Assembly: GCA_039815685.1 (NCBI GenBank) | Contig: JBCBYV010000002.1 | Coordinates: forward strand, 248,001 to 312,000 | DNA from: Thermohalobaculum sp039815685 | Lineage (GTDB): Bacteria > Pseudomonadota > Alphaproteobacteria > Rhodobacterales > Rhodobacteraceae | Length of the DNA: 64,000 nucleotides | Direction of reading: 5' to 3' | Shown here: positions 52,465 through 60,999 of the stretch, in pieces | Position numbering within the stretch: the first letter of the stretch is position 1 | Layout: every line of letters starts with the position of its first letter | Notes under the pieces: generated by a model | What the model saw: the letters and a program-made list of their open reading frames with translations, nothing else | Database searches by the model: none | Told to the model about the DNA's origin: nothing | Position numbers and translations under genes: made by a program

Positions 52465-53685
52465 CTAGCGCTCAAGGTTTTCCTGCTGTTCGGGGCTCCG
52501 TGTCGCGGCGTGTGAAAGGGCGAACCACGTTGCCCACGCGATGGCCGCCGCGTGACCGATGGCATAGACCGGTGTGAGCGATAGGTCGGCGAGGCTCTGC
52601 GTGAGCAGCGGTGCGCCCGACCAGCAGAAGACGAGGGAGAGGCGTCCGCCAAACAGCTTCGCCGCGCCCGCCCGCCAGAGATGGACGAAGGCCACGAGAA
52701 GAAGCGCGCATTCGTAGTAGAGCGCGCGTGGCGGCAGGAACGGGAGCACGAGACAAAGAAGGGCGAGGGCGATGTCGGTGTTTGGCGCGCGGCGCCAGAC
52801 GAGCACCAGCGCGCAGGCCGCCCCGCCGGCAAGGGCTGCGTGGAAGACGAGCGCGGGCGTCTGAGCGAGCCCCCAGCTTCGGGCCATGCCATAGGGGGTG
52901 ACGATCAGCCCCTCCCAGCCCTCGAGGAGGGCCACATGTTCGGAGAGCTTCGCTGCCAGCGCCTGCCAGTACTCGATCCCGAACATCGCAGTGGCGAGCA
53001 CCGTGAGTGCCATGGAGGCGGCAGCCGCAGTAATGAAGGTGCGCCATGCCGCGCCGGCTGCAAGCGCCAGTGGAAAAGCGAGGCCAAGCTGTGGCTTCAC
53101 GGTGAAAGCCGCGATCGCCGTGCCGGCGCCTAGCGCCCTGCCAGCCAGAAGAGCGCCCGTGGCAGCGGCGAGGGCGGCGGCGAGGTGGAGGGAGATGTTG
53201 CCGAGTTGAAGCGCCAGCGGCACCGCCGGCGAGGCGAGCACCAGCCAGAGCATTCCGGGCGTCCGCCCGACGATCCCGCGGACAGCCGCTGCGAAGAGGC
53301 CGAGGCCGAGTACTAAGAAGAGTCCGAGGGCAAGGGAGAAGGAGAGGGCGCCGAAGGGCAGGGCGAAGAGCAGGAAGGTTGGGGGATAGAGCCAGTCGGC
53401 CCTGAGGTTTTCGCCGCCCGGTATCTGCCAGACATCGCCGAGCGTACCGCTGTCGAAGGCCGCCGTCGCATCGCCCGCGAGAGCCAACCCCGCAGCGCGC
53501 CAGAAGACCGTGAAATCGGTCGGCCAACTCTCGTAGCCGCGCGTGTTGAGCACGAGCGCGATGGCGAGGAGCCAGACTGCGAGAGCGCCGAGGGAGAGGC
53601 AGGCGAGGATCTTCGCCGCCTGCACCAGCCGCGCGCTTGGCAGCAGGGCACCGGGCTCAGGTCTCGGGGGCGGGGTCAATCGCAT
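52465..53685 (-). CDS. Glycosyltransferase 87/DUF2029 membrane protein
   Basis: About 406 residues with ten or more membrane helices. 'DFTVFWRAAGLALAGDATAAFD' near the N-terminus holds the Asp-Phe-xx-Tyr/Phe-type GT-C motif, followed by 'LYPPTFLLFALPFG', both characteristic of the GT87/DUF2029 family of polyprenol-phosphate mannosyltransferases. Substrate unknown. The start is unsure: ATG 53685 overlaps the end of purB by 29 bases and lacks a good ribosome site; TTG 53739 is possible. Confidence 0.8.
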   Translation of the reverse strand: MRLTPPPRPEPGALLPSARLVQAAKILACLSLGALAVWLLAIALVLNTRGYESWPTDFTVFWRAAGLALAGDATAAFDSGTLGDVWQIPGGENLRADWLYPPTFLLFALPFGALSFSLALGLFLVLGLGLFAAAVRGIVGRTPGMLWLVLASPAVPLALQLGNISLHLAAALAAATGALLAGRALGAGTAIAAFTVKPQLGLAFPLALAAGAAWRTFITAAAASMALTVLATAMFGIEYWQALAAKLSEHVALLEGWEGLIVTPYGMARSWGLAQTPALVFHAALAGGAACALVLVWRRAPNTDIALALLCLVLPFLPPRALYYECALLLVAFVHLWRAGAAKLFGGRLSLVFCWSGAPLLTQSLADLSLTPVYAIGHAAAIAWATWFALSHAATRSPEQQENLER

Positions 53686-54985
53686 CGGGGCCGAAGACGC
53701 GGGCGAAGATCGTGTCGACCTGCGCCGTATGGTAGCCAAGGTCGAAATTGGCGTCGATCTCCTCCGCGCTCATCGCCGCCGACACTTCCGGGTCGGCCTT
53801 TAGCTCCGCCCTGAAGTCCTTGCCTTCCTCCCAGGTTTTCATCGCGTTCCGCTGTACCGCGCGATAGGCGTCCTCTCGGCTGAGGCCGGCCTGGGTGAGG
53901 GCAAGGAGGATGCGCTGCGAGTGGACCAGCCCGCGCGTCCGCTCGAGATTGCCGAGCATCGCCTCGGGGTAGACGACGAGGCGCTCGACGACGCCCGTCA
54001 GCCGGGCAAGCGCGAAGTCGAGCGTCACGGTCGCGTCCGGCCCGATGTTCCGCTCGACGGAGGAGTGGCTGATATCCCGCTCATGCCAGAGTGCCACGTT
54101 CTCCATCGCCGGCACGACATAGGCGCGAACGAGGCGGGCGAGGCCGGTAAGGTTCTCCGTCAGCACCGGGTTGCGCTTGTGCGGCATGGCGGATGAGCCC
54201 TTCTGACCGGGCGAGAAATACTCCTCGGCCTCCAGCACCTCCGTCCGCTGCAGGTGCCGGATCTCGGTCGCAAGACGTTCGACGCTGGATGCCACGACGC
54301 CGAGGGTGGCAAAGAACATGGCGTGACGGTCGCGCGGGATGACCTGGGTCGAGACGGGCTCGGGTTCGAGGCCCATCTCGCGTGCGACATGTTCCTCGAC
54401 GCTTGGATGGATATTGGCGAAGGTACCGACCGCGCCCGAGATGGCGCAGGTGGCGATCTCGGCTCGCGCCGCCTGCAGCCGCAGCCGGGCGCGTTGGAAC
54501 TCCGCGTGATAACCCGCGAGCTTCAGCCCGAAGGTCAGCGGTTCGGCATGGATCCCGTGGCTTCGCCCGATGCAGATCGTGTCCTTGTGCTCGAAGGCGC
54601 GGGCGCGCAGCGCGTCGAGCAGCCGGTCCACATCCGCAAGCAGCAGATCCGCCGCCCGGACGAGTTGCAGGTTGAAGCATGTATCGAGGACATCTGAAGA
54701 CGTCATGCCCTGGTGGACGAAGCGCGCTGGCTCTCCCACATGCTCTGCGAGATGTGTCAGAAAGGCGATGACGTCGTGCTTCACCTCCCGCTCGATCGCG
54801 TCGATCCGCTCGACGTCGAATTCCGCGTCCCGCGCAGTCCAGATGGCCTCTGCCGCTTCCCGCGGGATTACGCCGAGCGCGGCCTGTGCGTCGGCCGCAT
54901 GGGCCTCGATCTCGAACCAGAGGCGGAACTTGGTCTCGGGCGACCAGATGGCGGTCATCTCGGGGCGGCTGTAGCGGGGGATCAT
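53657..54985 (-). CDS. purB: Adenylosuccinate lyase
   Basis: A 442-residue fumarase-superfamily lyase acting in purine synthesis (SAICAR and adenylosuccinate cleavage). Signature 'SSAMPHKRNPVLTENL', active-site strands 'QGMTSSDVLDTC' and 'GRSHGIHAEPLTFG', and 'AISGAVGTFANIHPSVE'. Complete, normal length. GAGG 5 nt before the ATG; divergent from the DUF6314 gene. Confidence 0.97.
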   Translation of the reverse strand: MIPRYSRPEMTAIWSPETKFRLWFEIEAHAADAQAALGVIPREAAEAIWTARDAEFDVERIDAIEREVKHDVIAFLTHLAEHVGEPARFVHQGMTSSDVLDTCFNLQLVRAADLLLADVDRLLDALRARAFEHKDTICIGRSHGIHAEPLTFGLKLAGYHAEFQRARLRLQAARAEIATCAISGAVGTFANIHPSVEEHVAREMGLEPEPVSTQVIPRDRHAMFFATLGVVASSVERLATEIRHLQRTEVLEAEEYFSPGQKGSSAMPHKRNPVLTENLTGLARLVRAYVVPAMENVALWHERDISHSSVERNIGPDATVTLDFALARLTGVVERLVVYPEAMLGNLERTRGLVHSQRILLALTQAGLSREDAYRAVQRNAMKTWEEGKDFRAELKADPEVSAAMSAEEIDANFDLGYHTAQVDTIFARVFGPDAIDPAPET

Positions 54986-55062
54986 CGGGGCCTCGCGCGC
55001 GTTTCATCTGGTCGTGGGGCGGCAGGTTGTGGGCGGGTGCGCGCTGAGCTAGCAGGTGCGGC

Positions 55063-55581
55063 ATGAACGAGGCAACCGAACGTTACTTCCGCGGCGGCTG
55101 GTCCATGCGCCGGATCATCGAGGATGTCGTGGACGGCGTGATCGGCGAGTTCTGGGGCGAGGCGCAGTTCGAGCCCGATGATGAGGGATTGCTCTGCCGG
55201 GAGGAAGGGGTGCTGCGGTTCCGCGGTCAGGACCTGCATGCGGATCGCGGGTCGCTCTGGCGCTTCCCTTCGCCCGGCGAGGTCGAGGTGCGCTACCTTG
55301 ACGGTCGTCCCTTTCACAGCTTCCCGCTTGCGCGCCCGACGGCCGAACATCTCTGCGGTGACGACATCTATCAGGTGCACTACACGTTCGGCGCGGGTAC
55401 CTGGAGCAGCGTCTGGTCGGTGTCCGGCCCCAACAAATCCTACCGCATGATGACCGACTACCGTCGCGTCGCAGAAGGGTCGCGGCCGCTGATCCGCCCG
55501 CGCGCCGACATGCCTGACAACGCAAGGGGTACCGGCGTAGATCCTGCACTCGCTATAGTTGAAGCACTCGGCTCACGCTAA
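55063..55581 (+). CDS. DUF6314 family protein
   Basis: A 172-residue soluble protein resembling DUF6314: 'YFRGGWSMRRIIEDV', 'GEAQFEPDDEGLLCREEGVLRF', 'HLCGDDIYQVHYTF' and 'WSSVWSVSGPNKSYRMMTDYRR'. The fold is a lipocalin-like barrel by pattern. No known function. The last residues lie at the edge of an AT-rich stretch. Divergent from purB with 77 bases between. Confidence 0.72.
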   Translation: MNEATERYFRGGWSMRRIIEDVVDGVIGEFWGEAQFEPDDEGLLCREEGVLRFRGQDLHADRGSLWRFPSPGEVEVRYLDGRPFHSFPLARPTAEHLCGDDIYQVHYTFGAGTWSSVWSVSGPNKSYRMMTDYRRVAEGSRPLIRPRADMPDNARGTGVDPALAIVEALGSR

Positions 55582-55856
55582 TTCATAGATATTATGATCT
55601 TCTAATTATTAATGGATCTTAACTTATTCGCCTAGATTGGGGCGGTTATGCATGCCAGTTCGACCACGGCTCGCCGCATTTCAGGGGCACTAAGGGTACT
55701 GGGGATGCTATGATCGATTCGTCGGCGGGTTGTTACTGATTACGGCACTGTGTGTTTGGTAGCCCTTGTTCGCCTTGTCGCCTGCGACGTTCGACACAGC
55801 AGATTTGTGGTGGATGGCCTGCGACGCATGCGGGTCGCGGTGCTTCTGGAGGGAAC
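55582..55856. other. 275-base AT-richer gap before the secreted sensor-like gene
   Basis: The first 60 bases (about 55575-55640) are markedly AT-rich for this genome, including AATTATTAATGG and CTTAACTTATTC; the rest is ordinary. It may carry the promoter of the gene at 55857 and a terminator-like run for DUF6314. No gene seen. Confidence 0.5.
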
Positions 55857-56477
55857 ATGAGAGAACTTAAGAGCGGGGCGGTTGCCGCCTTCATCGCGCT
55901 TAGCCTCGGTGCAGGGGCGTTGTTCGCGCCGATGGCCAGCGCTCAGGACCGCCCGGAATTTGCCGGTCTGGTCGAGGAGGTCGCGGCGACCGAGCTGCAG
56001 GAGTGGATCACCGATCCCATCTTCCTCTACGCGATCCGTGAGCAGAACGAGCGCAACGGGACGCTTCGCCAGGGCAAGATCGACTTTCTCGATCAGGAGT
56101 GGCGGGCCGAAAACGGCGCCGGTCCGATGATCTACGATCTGCTCGACCGCCAGGCTTCGGTGATCCTTCGTGACCGTCGCGAGCTTTCGAACGGTGTCAT
56201 TACCGAGATCATCCTGATGGACCAGTATGGCCTCAACGTTGCCATCTCCGATCCGACCTCGGATTTCTGGCAGGGCGACGAGGCGAAGTATCAGGAGACC
56301 TATCTGCTCGGTCAGGGCGCGGTCCATGTCGGCGAGATCGAGTTTGACGACTCAACCCAGCTCTATCAGACCCAGGTCAGCATGACCGTGACCGATCCCG
56401 AGAACGGCGATGCGCCGATCGGGGCCGTGACCTTCGGTATCAATCTCGACGTCCTGAAGGCGCAGCTCGCCAACTGA
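55857..56477 (+). CDS. Exported stand-alone Cache-like (PDC) sensor-domain protein
   Basis: A 206-residue protein with a Sec signal peptide (about 1-29, ending 'MASAQ'). The mature part begins with a long helix ('FAGLVEEVAATELQEWITDPIFLYAIREQNERN') and then a sensory beta-domain pattern, 'VITEIILMDQYGLNVAISDPTSDFWQGDEAKYQETY' and 'QVSMTVTDPENGDAPIGAVTFGINLDVL', as in the extracytoplasmic PDC/Cache domains of chemoreceptors. There is no membrane helix or signalling domain attached. GGAGGG precedes the ATG. It is followed by a strong terminator and then mtkAB. Confidence 0.7.
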   Translation: MRELKSGAVAAFIALSLGAGALFAPMASAQDRPEFAGLVEEVAATELQEWITDPIFLYAIREQNERNGTLRQGKIDFLDQEWRAENGAGPMIYDLLDRQASVILRDRRELSNGVITEIILMDQYGLNVAISDPTSDFWQGDEAKYQETYLLGQGAVHVGEIEFDDSTQLYQTQVSMTVTDPENGDAPIGAVTFGINLDVLKAQLAN

Positions 56478-56502
56478 ACTCGGCGCCTTCGTGCAAGCTG
56501 TC

Positions 56503-56525
56503 AGGCCGGGCATTGCCCGGCCTTT
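56503..56525 (+). terminator. Rho-independent terminator
   Basis: A perfect 9-base stem AGGCCGGGC/GCCCGGCCT with an ATT loop, followed by TTCC, 25 bases after the stop of the sensor-like gene. Confidence 0.85.
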
Positions 56526-56560
56526 CCATTTGTTGCGCCGATTTTCCGCACCGTCGCTTT

Positions 56561-56583
56561 TGTTGTGAATATCATTTACAACA
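56561..56583 (+). promoter_or_regulatory. Operator-like inverted repeat upstream of mtkAB
   Basis: Half-sites TGTTGTGAAT and ATTTACAACA around ATC are complementary at nine of ten positions. It sits 135 bases before the mtkA start in an AT-rich segment (56555-56610) that should hold the promoter. The shape and length suit a dimeric regulator (GntR, LacI or LysR type); which one is not known. Confidence 0.55.
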
Positions 56584-56717
56584 TTTTCATTTATTGCTGG
56601 CTGTAAACCACAGGTGCAACAGCCCGACCCGGTTTTGGTTTCCGCGGCCCGCTCCCTGTCGCAGGAGGACCGCGGAAGACCGGCGCAACGCGCGCCCGAT
56701 GAACCGGGAGGGATCGG

Positions 56718-57902
56718 ATGGACATCCACGAATACCAGGCAAAGGAGATCCTTGCAGGCTTCGGCGTGCCCGTGCCGCGGGGCGGCATCGCCTACAGCCC
56801 CGAGCAGGCGGGGTATCGGGCGCGGGAGCTTGCGGGGCGGGCCTGGGTCGTCAAGGCGCAGATCCACTCCGGCGGGCGCGGCGAGGCGGGTGGCGTGAAG
56901 ATCTGCCGGAGCGAGGAAGAGATCGTGGAGGCCTCGCAAGGCATGCTGGGCCGCATGCTCGCGACGCGCCAGACCGGCCCGCGGGGCAAGCTCGTAAGCC
57001 GCCTTTATGTCGAGGAGGCGACCGATATCGCGCGCGAGCTCTATCTCGGCTTCGTGCTCGATCGCGCGTCCGAGCGCATTATGGTGGTCGCATCCTCCGA
57101 AGGCGGAATGGAGATCGAGGAGCTTTCGGCCGAGAAACCGGAGACGATCCGCCGCCTCTCCATCGATCCCGCGACCGGGCTGCGGGATTTTCAGTCGCGA
57201 GAACTGGCTTTTGCCCTAGGCTTCGAGGCGGCGCAGGTCAACGATGCGGTGCGGATCTTCAAGGGCGCATACCGCGCATTCCGGGACCTCGACGCGACCA
57301 TGGTCGAGATCAATCCGCTCGTCGTGACGGGAGATGGCCGTCTCGTCGCGCTCGACGCCAAGATGAGCTTCGATGACAATGCCATGTTCCGCCGGCCCCA
57401 GATCGCGGAGCTGCGCGACAAGAGCCAGGAGGATCCGCGCGAGAGCCATGCCAACGATCGCGGCCTCAACTATGTTGGGCTCGACGGCAATATCGGCTGC
57501 ATGATCAACGGTGCGGGCCTTGCGATGGCGACGCTCGACATGATCAAGCTGGCAGGTGGGGAGCCTGCGAACTTCCTCGATATCGGCGGCGGTGCCTCGC
57601 CCGAGCGCGTGCTGAAGGCGTTCCGCGCGGTGCTGATGGATCCAAAGGTCGAGGTGGTGCTGGTCAACATTTTCGCCGGCATCAACCGCTGTGACTGGGT
57701 GGCGGAGGGCGTCGTTCAGGCCTTCGAGAAGCTGGAGCTGCAGTTGCCCGTCGTCGTCCGGCTCGCCGGGACGAACGTCGAAGAGGGTCAGGCGATCATC
57801 GCGAATTCGGGCCTGCCCATCGTCACCGCAACCAGTCTGGCGGATGCCGCGCAGAAGGCCGTCGCAGCACTCGCGGCTGCGCCCATGAAGAACGCGAGCT
57901 GA
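56718..57902 (+). CDS. mtkA: Malate-CoA ligase (malate thiokinase) beta subunit
   Basis: A 394-residue SucC-like ATP-grasp subunit distinct from SucC of this genome. It opens 'MDIHEYQAKEILAGFGVPVPRGGIAYSPEQA' and shows 'TGPRGKLVSRLYVEEATDIARELYLGFVLDR', 'SFDDNAMFRRPQIAELRDKSQEDPRE' and 'NIFAGINRCDWVAEGV', which match MtkA of serine-cycle methylotrophs and differ from SucC ('NIFGGIMRCDVIAEG'). Makes malyl-CoA from malate, ATP and CoA. GGGAGG precedes the ATG. Followed 11 bases later by mtkB. Specificity is inferred from sequence resemblance. Confidence 0.85.
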   Translation: MDIHEYQAKEILAGFGVPVPRGGIAYSPEQAGYRARELAGRAWVVKAQIHSGGRGEAGGVKICRSEEEIVEASQGMLGRMLATRQTGPRGKLVSRLYVEEATDIARELYLGFVLDRASERIMVVASSEGGMEIEELSAEKPETIRRLSIDPATGLRDFQSRELAFALGFEAAQVNDAVRIFKGAYRAFRDLDATMVEINPLVVTGDGRLVALDAKMSFDDNAMFRRPQIAELRDKSQEDPRESHANDRGLNYVGLDGNIGCMINGAGLAMATLDMIKLAGGEPANFLDIGGGASPERVLKAFRAVLMDPKVEVVLVNIFAGINRCDWVAEGVVQAFEKLELQLPVVVRLAGTNVEEGQAIIANSGLPIVTATSLADAAQKAVAALAAAPMKNAS

Positions 57903-57913
57903 GGAGGACATCG

Positions 57914-58813
57914 ATGGCCATTCTGATCGACAGCGAGATCCGGGTCCTTGTGCAAGGCATGTCGGGCCGGCTCGGCAAGTTCCACGCCGAGGATATGATC
58001 CGCTACGGCACCAACGTCGTCTCGGGCGTGACGCCGGGCAAGGGCGGCACGACGGTCCTCGAGCGGCCGCAATTCGATACGGTGCGCGCCGCCGTCGAGG
58101 CCACAGGTGCCGAGGCGAGCCTTGTTTTCGTGCCGCCCCCCTTCGCGGCCGATGCCATCATGGAGGCGGCGGATGCGGGCATTCGCACCGCCGTCTGCAT
58201 CACCGATGGGATCCCTGCGCAGGACATGATGCAGGTGAAGCGGTTCCTCCGCCGCTACCGCGAGGACCGGAAGATGCGGCTGATCGGCCCGAACTGCGCC
58301 GGGATCATCAGTCCAGGCAAGGGGTTCATGGGCATCATGCCGACCCATATCTACATGCCCGGCCGTGTCGGAATTGTCAGCCGCTCGGGCACGCTCGGCT
58401 ACGAGGCGGCGAGCCAGATGAAGGCGCTCGGCATTGGCGTCTCGTCCTCGATCGGCATCGGTGGCGATCCGATCAACGGCTCGTCCTTTCGGGATATTCT
58501 CGCCCTCTTCGAAGCTGATCCCGAGACGGATGCCGTGATGATGATCGGCGAGATCGGCGGGCCGCAGGAGGCGGAGGCTGCGCGTTGGGCCAAGGACAAC
58601 ATGTCGAAGCCCGTCGCCGCCTATGTTGCGGGCCTCTCAGCCCCGAAGGGCCGGACCATGGGCCATGCGGGCGCTATCATCTCGGCTTTTGGCGAAAGTG
58701 CTCAGGAAAAGGTCGAGATCCTTCAGGACTGCGGCATCCGCGTTGCCCCGACGCCCTCGCAGATGGGAGAAACCGTCGCGGCACTTCTAGCCAAGCGCCC
58801 GGAGCCTGCCTGA
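57914..58813 (+). CDS. mtkB: Malate-CoA ligase (malate thiokinase) alpha subunit
   Basis: A 299-residue SucD-like subunit: 'MAILIDSEIRVLVQGMSGRLGKFHAEDMIRYG', 'GGTTVLERPQFDTV' and 'IGPNCAGIISPGKGFMGIMPTHIY', with the phosphorylated histidine in 'GRTMGHAGAIISAFG'. The SucD-type 'GPNCPG' is 'GPNCAG' here, and 'MQVKRFLRRYREDRKMRL' is an insertion typical of MtkB. AGGAGG lies just upstream of the ATG. Converges with the chemoreceptor gene across 22 bases. Confidence 0.85.
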   Translation: MAILIDSEIRVLVQGMSGRLGKFHAEDMIRYGTNVVSGVTPGKGGTTVLERPQFDTVRAAVEATGAEASLVFVPPPFAADAIMEAADAGIRTAVCITDGIPAQDMMQVKRFLRRYREDRKMRLIGPNCAGIISPGKGFMGIMPTHIYMPGRVGIVSRSGTLGYEAASQMKALGIGVSSSIGIGGDPINGSSFRDILALFEADPETDAVMMIGEIGGPQEAEAARWAKDNMSKPVAAYVAGLSAPKGRTMGHAGAIISAFGESAQEKVEILQDCGIRVAPTPSQMGETVAALLAKRPEPA

Positions 58814-58835
58814 GCCAGCCTGGCATGATCGGTCT

Positions 58836-60902
58836 TTAGGCCGCGATACCGGGCTCGGTGCTCGACATGATCGCGGCCGGTGCCTCGGCATGACCGGACG
58901 CAGGCGCTTCACCGCTGCCTTCATGTCCCGCGTGGAAGAAGGCGTGGAGGACCTCCAGCCGCTCGCTCAGACGCTCGACGTCGCGAGCGGCTTCCGCGCT
59001 CGATTGGCCCAGTGATTTGCTCTGGTGATTGACTTCGGAGAGCACGTTCAGCGCGTCGTTGATCTGCGAGATTCCGATCTTCTGCTCGCTCATCGCACCG
59101 CTGATCTCGGATGTGAGCTTGGAGGTGCGTCCGATCTCGGGCGCCAATCTGTCGATCTCCCCCTTCGCACGTCCGGCAGCATCGACGGTACGGGTGGCAA
59201 GTCGGTCGATCTCGTCGGCAGTTTCTCGTGAATGCTCGGCGAGCTTGCGCACCTGCTGCGCGACGATTGCGAAGCCGCGGCCATGCTCGCCGGCGCGTGC
59301 TGCTTCGACTGCCGCGTTCAAGGCCAGGAGATCGGTCTGACGCGCAATCTCCTGGATGAGGTTGACGCGTTGGCTGATCTCGCTCACGGCCTGAGTGGCT
59401 TCGGATACCGCTTCCAGGGCATCGGTCGCGCTCGCGGCCGCGGCACCGGCTGTGCGGCTCGTCTCTGCTGCGTTCTCGTCACTCGTCTGCATCGTCTTGT
59501 CGAGCTCTTCGACCGACGCTGCCGCAGTGTCCGTCGCTTCCGACTGGCGATGGGAGTGTGTCGCGACATCTGACGCCATGGACGAGAGGGTGCTAGCCTG
59601 AACGGACAGATTGCGCACCGCATCGCCCGTCTCGAAGGTCACGCGCCGCAGCTCCGACTGCATACGCTGGAGCGCATGCCCGAGCCGGTCGCGATCCGAG
59701 GCGATCGGGATCTTGCCATCCAGTTGACCGCGTGAGACGCGGTCCGCGGCTTCGGCGCTTTGGTGCATGCGCAGCGCCAGATTCTCGAGGCCGGAGACGA
59801 TCTCGCCAACCTCGTCGCGTCGATGGACAGTTGCAATCTCCGTCTCGCCGTCGACAAGCGCCGCGATCGCACCGCGGACATCCGAAAGCCCTATCATCGC
59901 CGAGCGCGCCGCATAGAACACGAGCAGCAGCATGAGAAGCATCGCACCGATACCGCCTGCGCCCTTAAGGATCTTCTGATTGGTCAATGCGGTCTTCTTC
60001 GCATCCAGAAAGTCGATGGCCTCGACGATGATCTTCCGCTCGACATCCGCGATCAGGTCAAGGCGTTGAGTTGCCGTGTCGAACCACATCTTTCCGTCGA
60101 TGCCCTGACCGTTGACCGTCTCGTCGATCGTTGCGAGCACTTTCCGCCACTTCTCGATCTGTTCGACGGCCGCGCCGCGCACCGTCTCACTGAAGAGCTC
60201 CCGGTGCTCGACTGACGCGAATGCCCGGAAGCGTCTGATCGCTCCCTGCTCCGAGACGAGCTGGTTATTGTAATCCACGAAGGTCGCGACATCGATGCTT
60301 CCCGCCGCCGCCTGGTTGAAGAGAGCGCCACCGAAAGCGCGCTCCAAGCCGCCATGTTCCTTCGCCTCGATGAGCTTCACGGCGGGAAAGAGCCGGTTCG
60401 AGATCTCTCGTGTTGGGCTGCGGTCGACCGCGAAAGAGATCACCCCCACGATATCCTTGATGAGGCCCGTATAGGTCGCGATGACCGCCCGGGGATCGGC
60501 ACTCTGTGCATCGACCTCGTTCCTCATGCCGCCGAGCCCGTCCAATGTGCTGAGAAGCATCCGCAGTTCGGGATCGAGCTGTGGGATCGCCGTGCCGATA
60601 CCGCTCTGCGAGACGAAGCGCTTGAACTCCTCGGTCTTGCTGTCCACCCGGTTGCGCTGGTCGCGAAGGGCGCGCACGAAGCGGTCTGCATAACTTCCCG
60701 TGATCGCACCCAGGCTGCGGCCGCGTTCAATCTGCAGCTCGTGCACAAGGTCGCTCGCGTTGGCCACGAGGCCGACCACGCTGCCACGCTCCGCGAGATC
60801 GTTGGCTGTCCCGAGATCTCGTGAGATCAAGATCGCCAGGAAAACAGACGCCGTGACGACCGGCAGCGCCAGAGCCAAAGCCACCTTCGATCTCAGATTC
60901 AT
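58836..60902 (-). CDS. Methyl-accepting chemotaxis protein with NIT sensor domain
   Basis: A 688-residue chemoreceptor. TM1 is at about 8-26; the periplasmic region (~27-310) has the nitrate/nitrite-sensing NIT pattern, 'GSVVGLVANASDLVHELQIERGRSLGAITG' followed by 'NNQLVSEQGAIRRFRAF'; TM2 near 312-332; a HAMP segment; and an MCP signalling domain whose tip reads 'RQTDLLALNAAVEAARAGEHGRGFAIVAQQVRKLAE'. It has no C-terminal CheR pentapeptide. No che genes nearby. GGAG 6 nt before ATG 60902; longer in-frame sequence upstream is not coding. Ligand probably nitrate or nitrite by family, unproven. Confidence 0.88.
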   Translation of the reverse strand: MNLRSKVALALALPVVTASVFLAILISRDLGTANDLAERGSVVGLVANASDLVHELQIERGRSLGAITGSYADRFVRALRDQRNRVDSKTEEFKRFVSQSGIGTAIPQLDPELRMLLSTLDGLGGMRNEVDAQSADPRAVIATYTGLIKDIVGVISFAVDRSPTREISNRLFPAVKLIEAKEHGGLERAFGGALFNQAAAGSIDVATFVDYNNQLVSEQGAIRRFRAFASVEHRELFSETVRGAAVEQIEKWRKVLATIDETVNGQGIDGKMWFDTATQRLDLIADVERKIIVEAIDFLDAKKTALTNQKILKGAGGIGAMLLMLLLVFYAARSAMIGLSDVRGAIAALVDGETEIATVHRRDEVGEIVSGLENLALRMHQSAEAADRVSRGQLDGKIPIASDRDRLGHALQRMQSELRRVTFETGDAVRNLSVQASTLSSMASDVATHSHRQSEATDTAAASVEELDKTMQTSDENAAETSRTAGAAAASATDALEAVSEATQAVSEISQRVNLIQEIARQTDLLALNAAVEAARAGEHGRGFAIVAQQVRKLAEHSRETADEIDRLATRTVDAAGRAKGEIDRLAPEIGRTSKLTSEISGAMSEQKIGISQINDALNVLSEVNHQSKSLGQSSAEAARDVERLSERLEVLHAFFHAGHEGSGEAPASGHAEAPAAIMSSTEPGIAA

Positions 60903-60999
60903 CGCACGCTCCGTTAGCCAAGCAGGGGCCATCCGCCCCGGCAGAGACGGCGGGAACCTACCAATCCATTCGTTCAAGAAGCGTTGATGGCTGACCCTT

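Noticed and set aside
56718..58813. Second copy of sucCD
   Set aside because: Overall fold is the same, but the residue pattern fits malate-CoA ligase better than succinyl-CoA synthetase, and a true sucCD is present.
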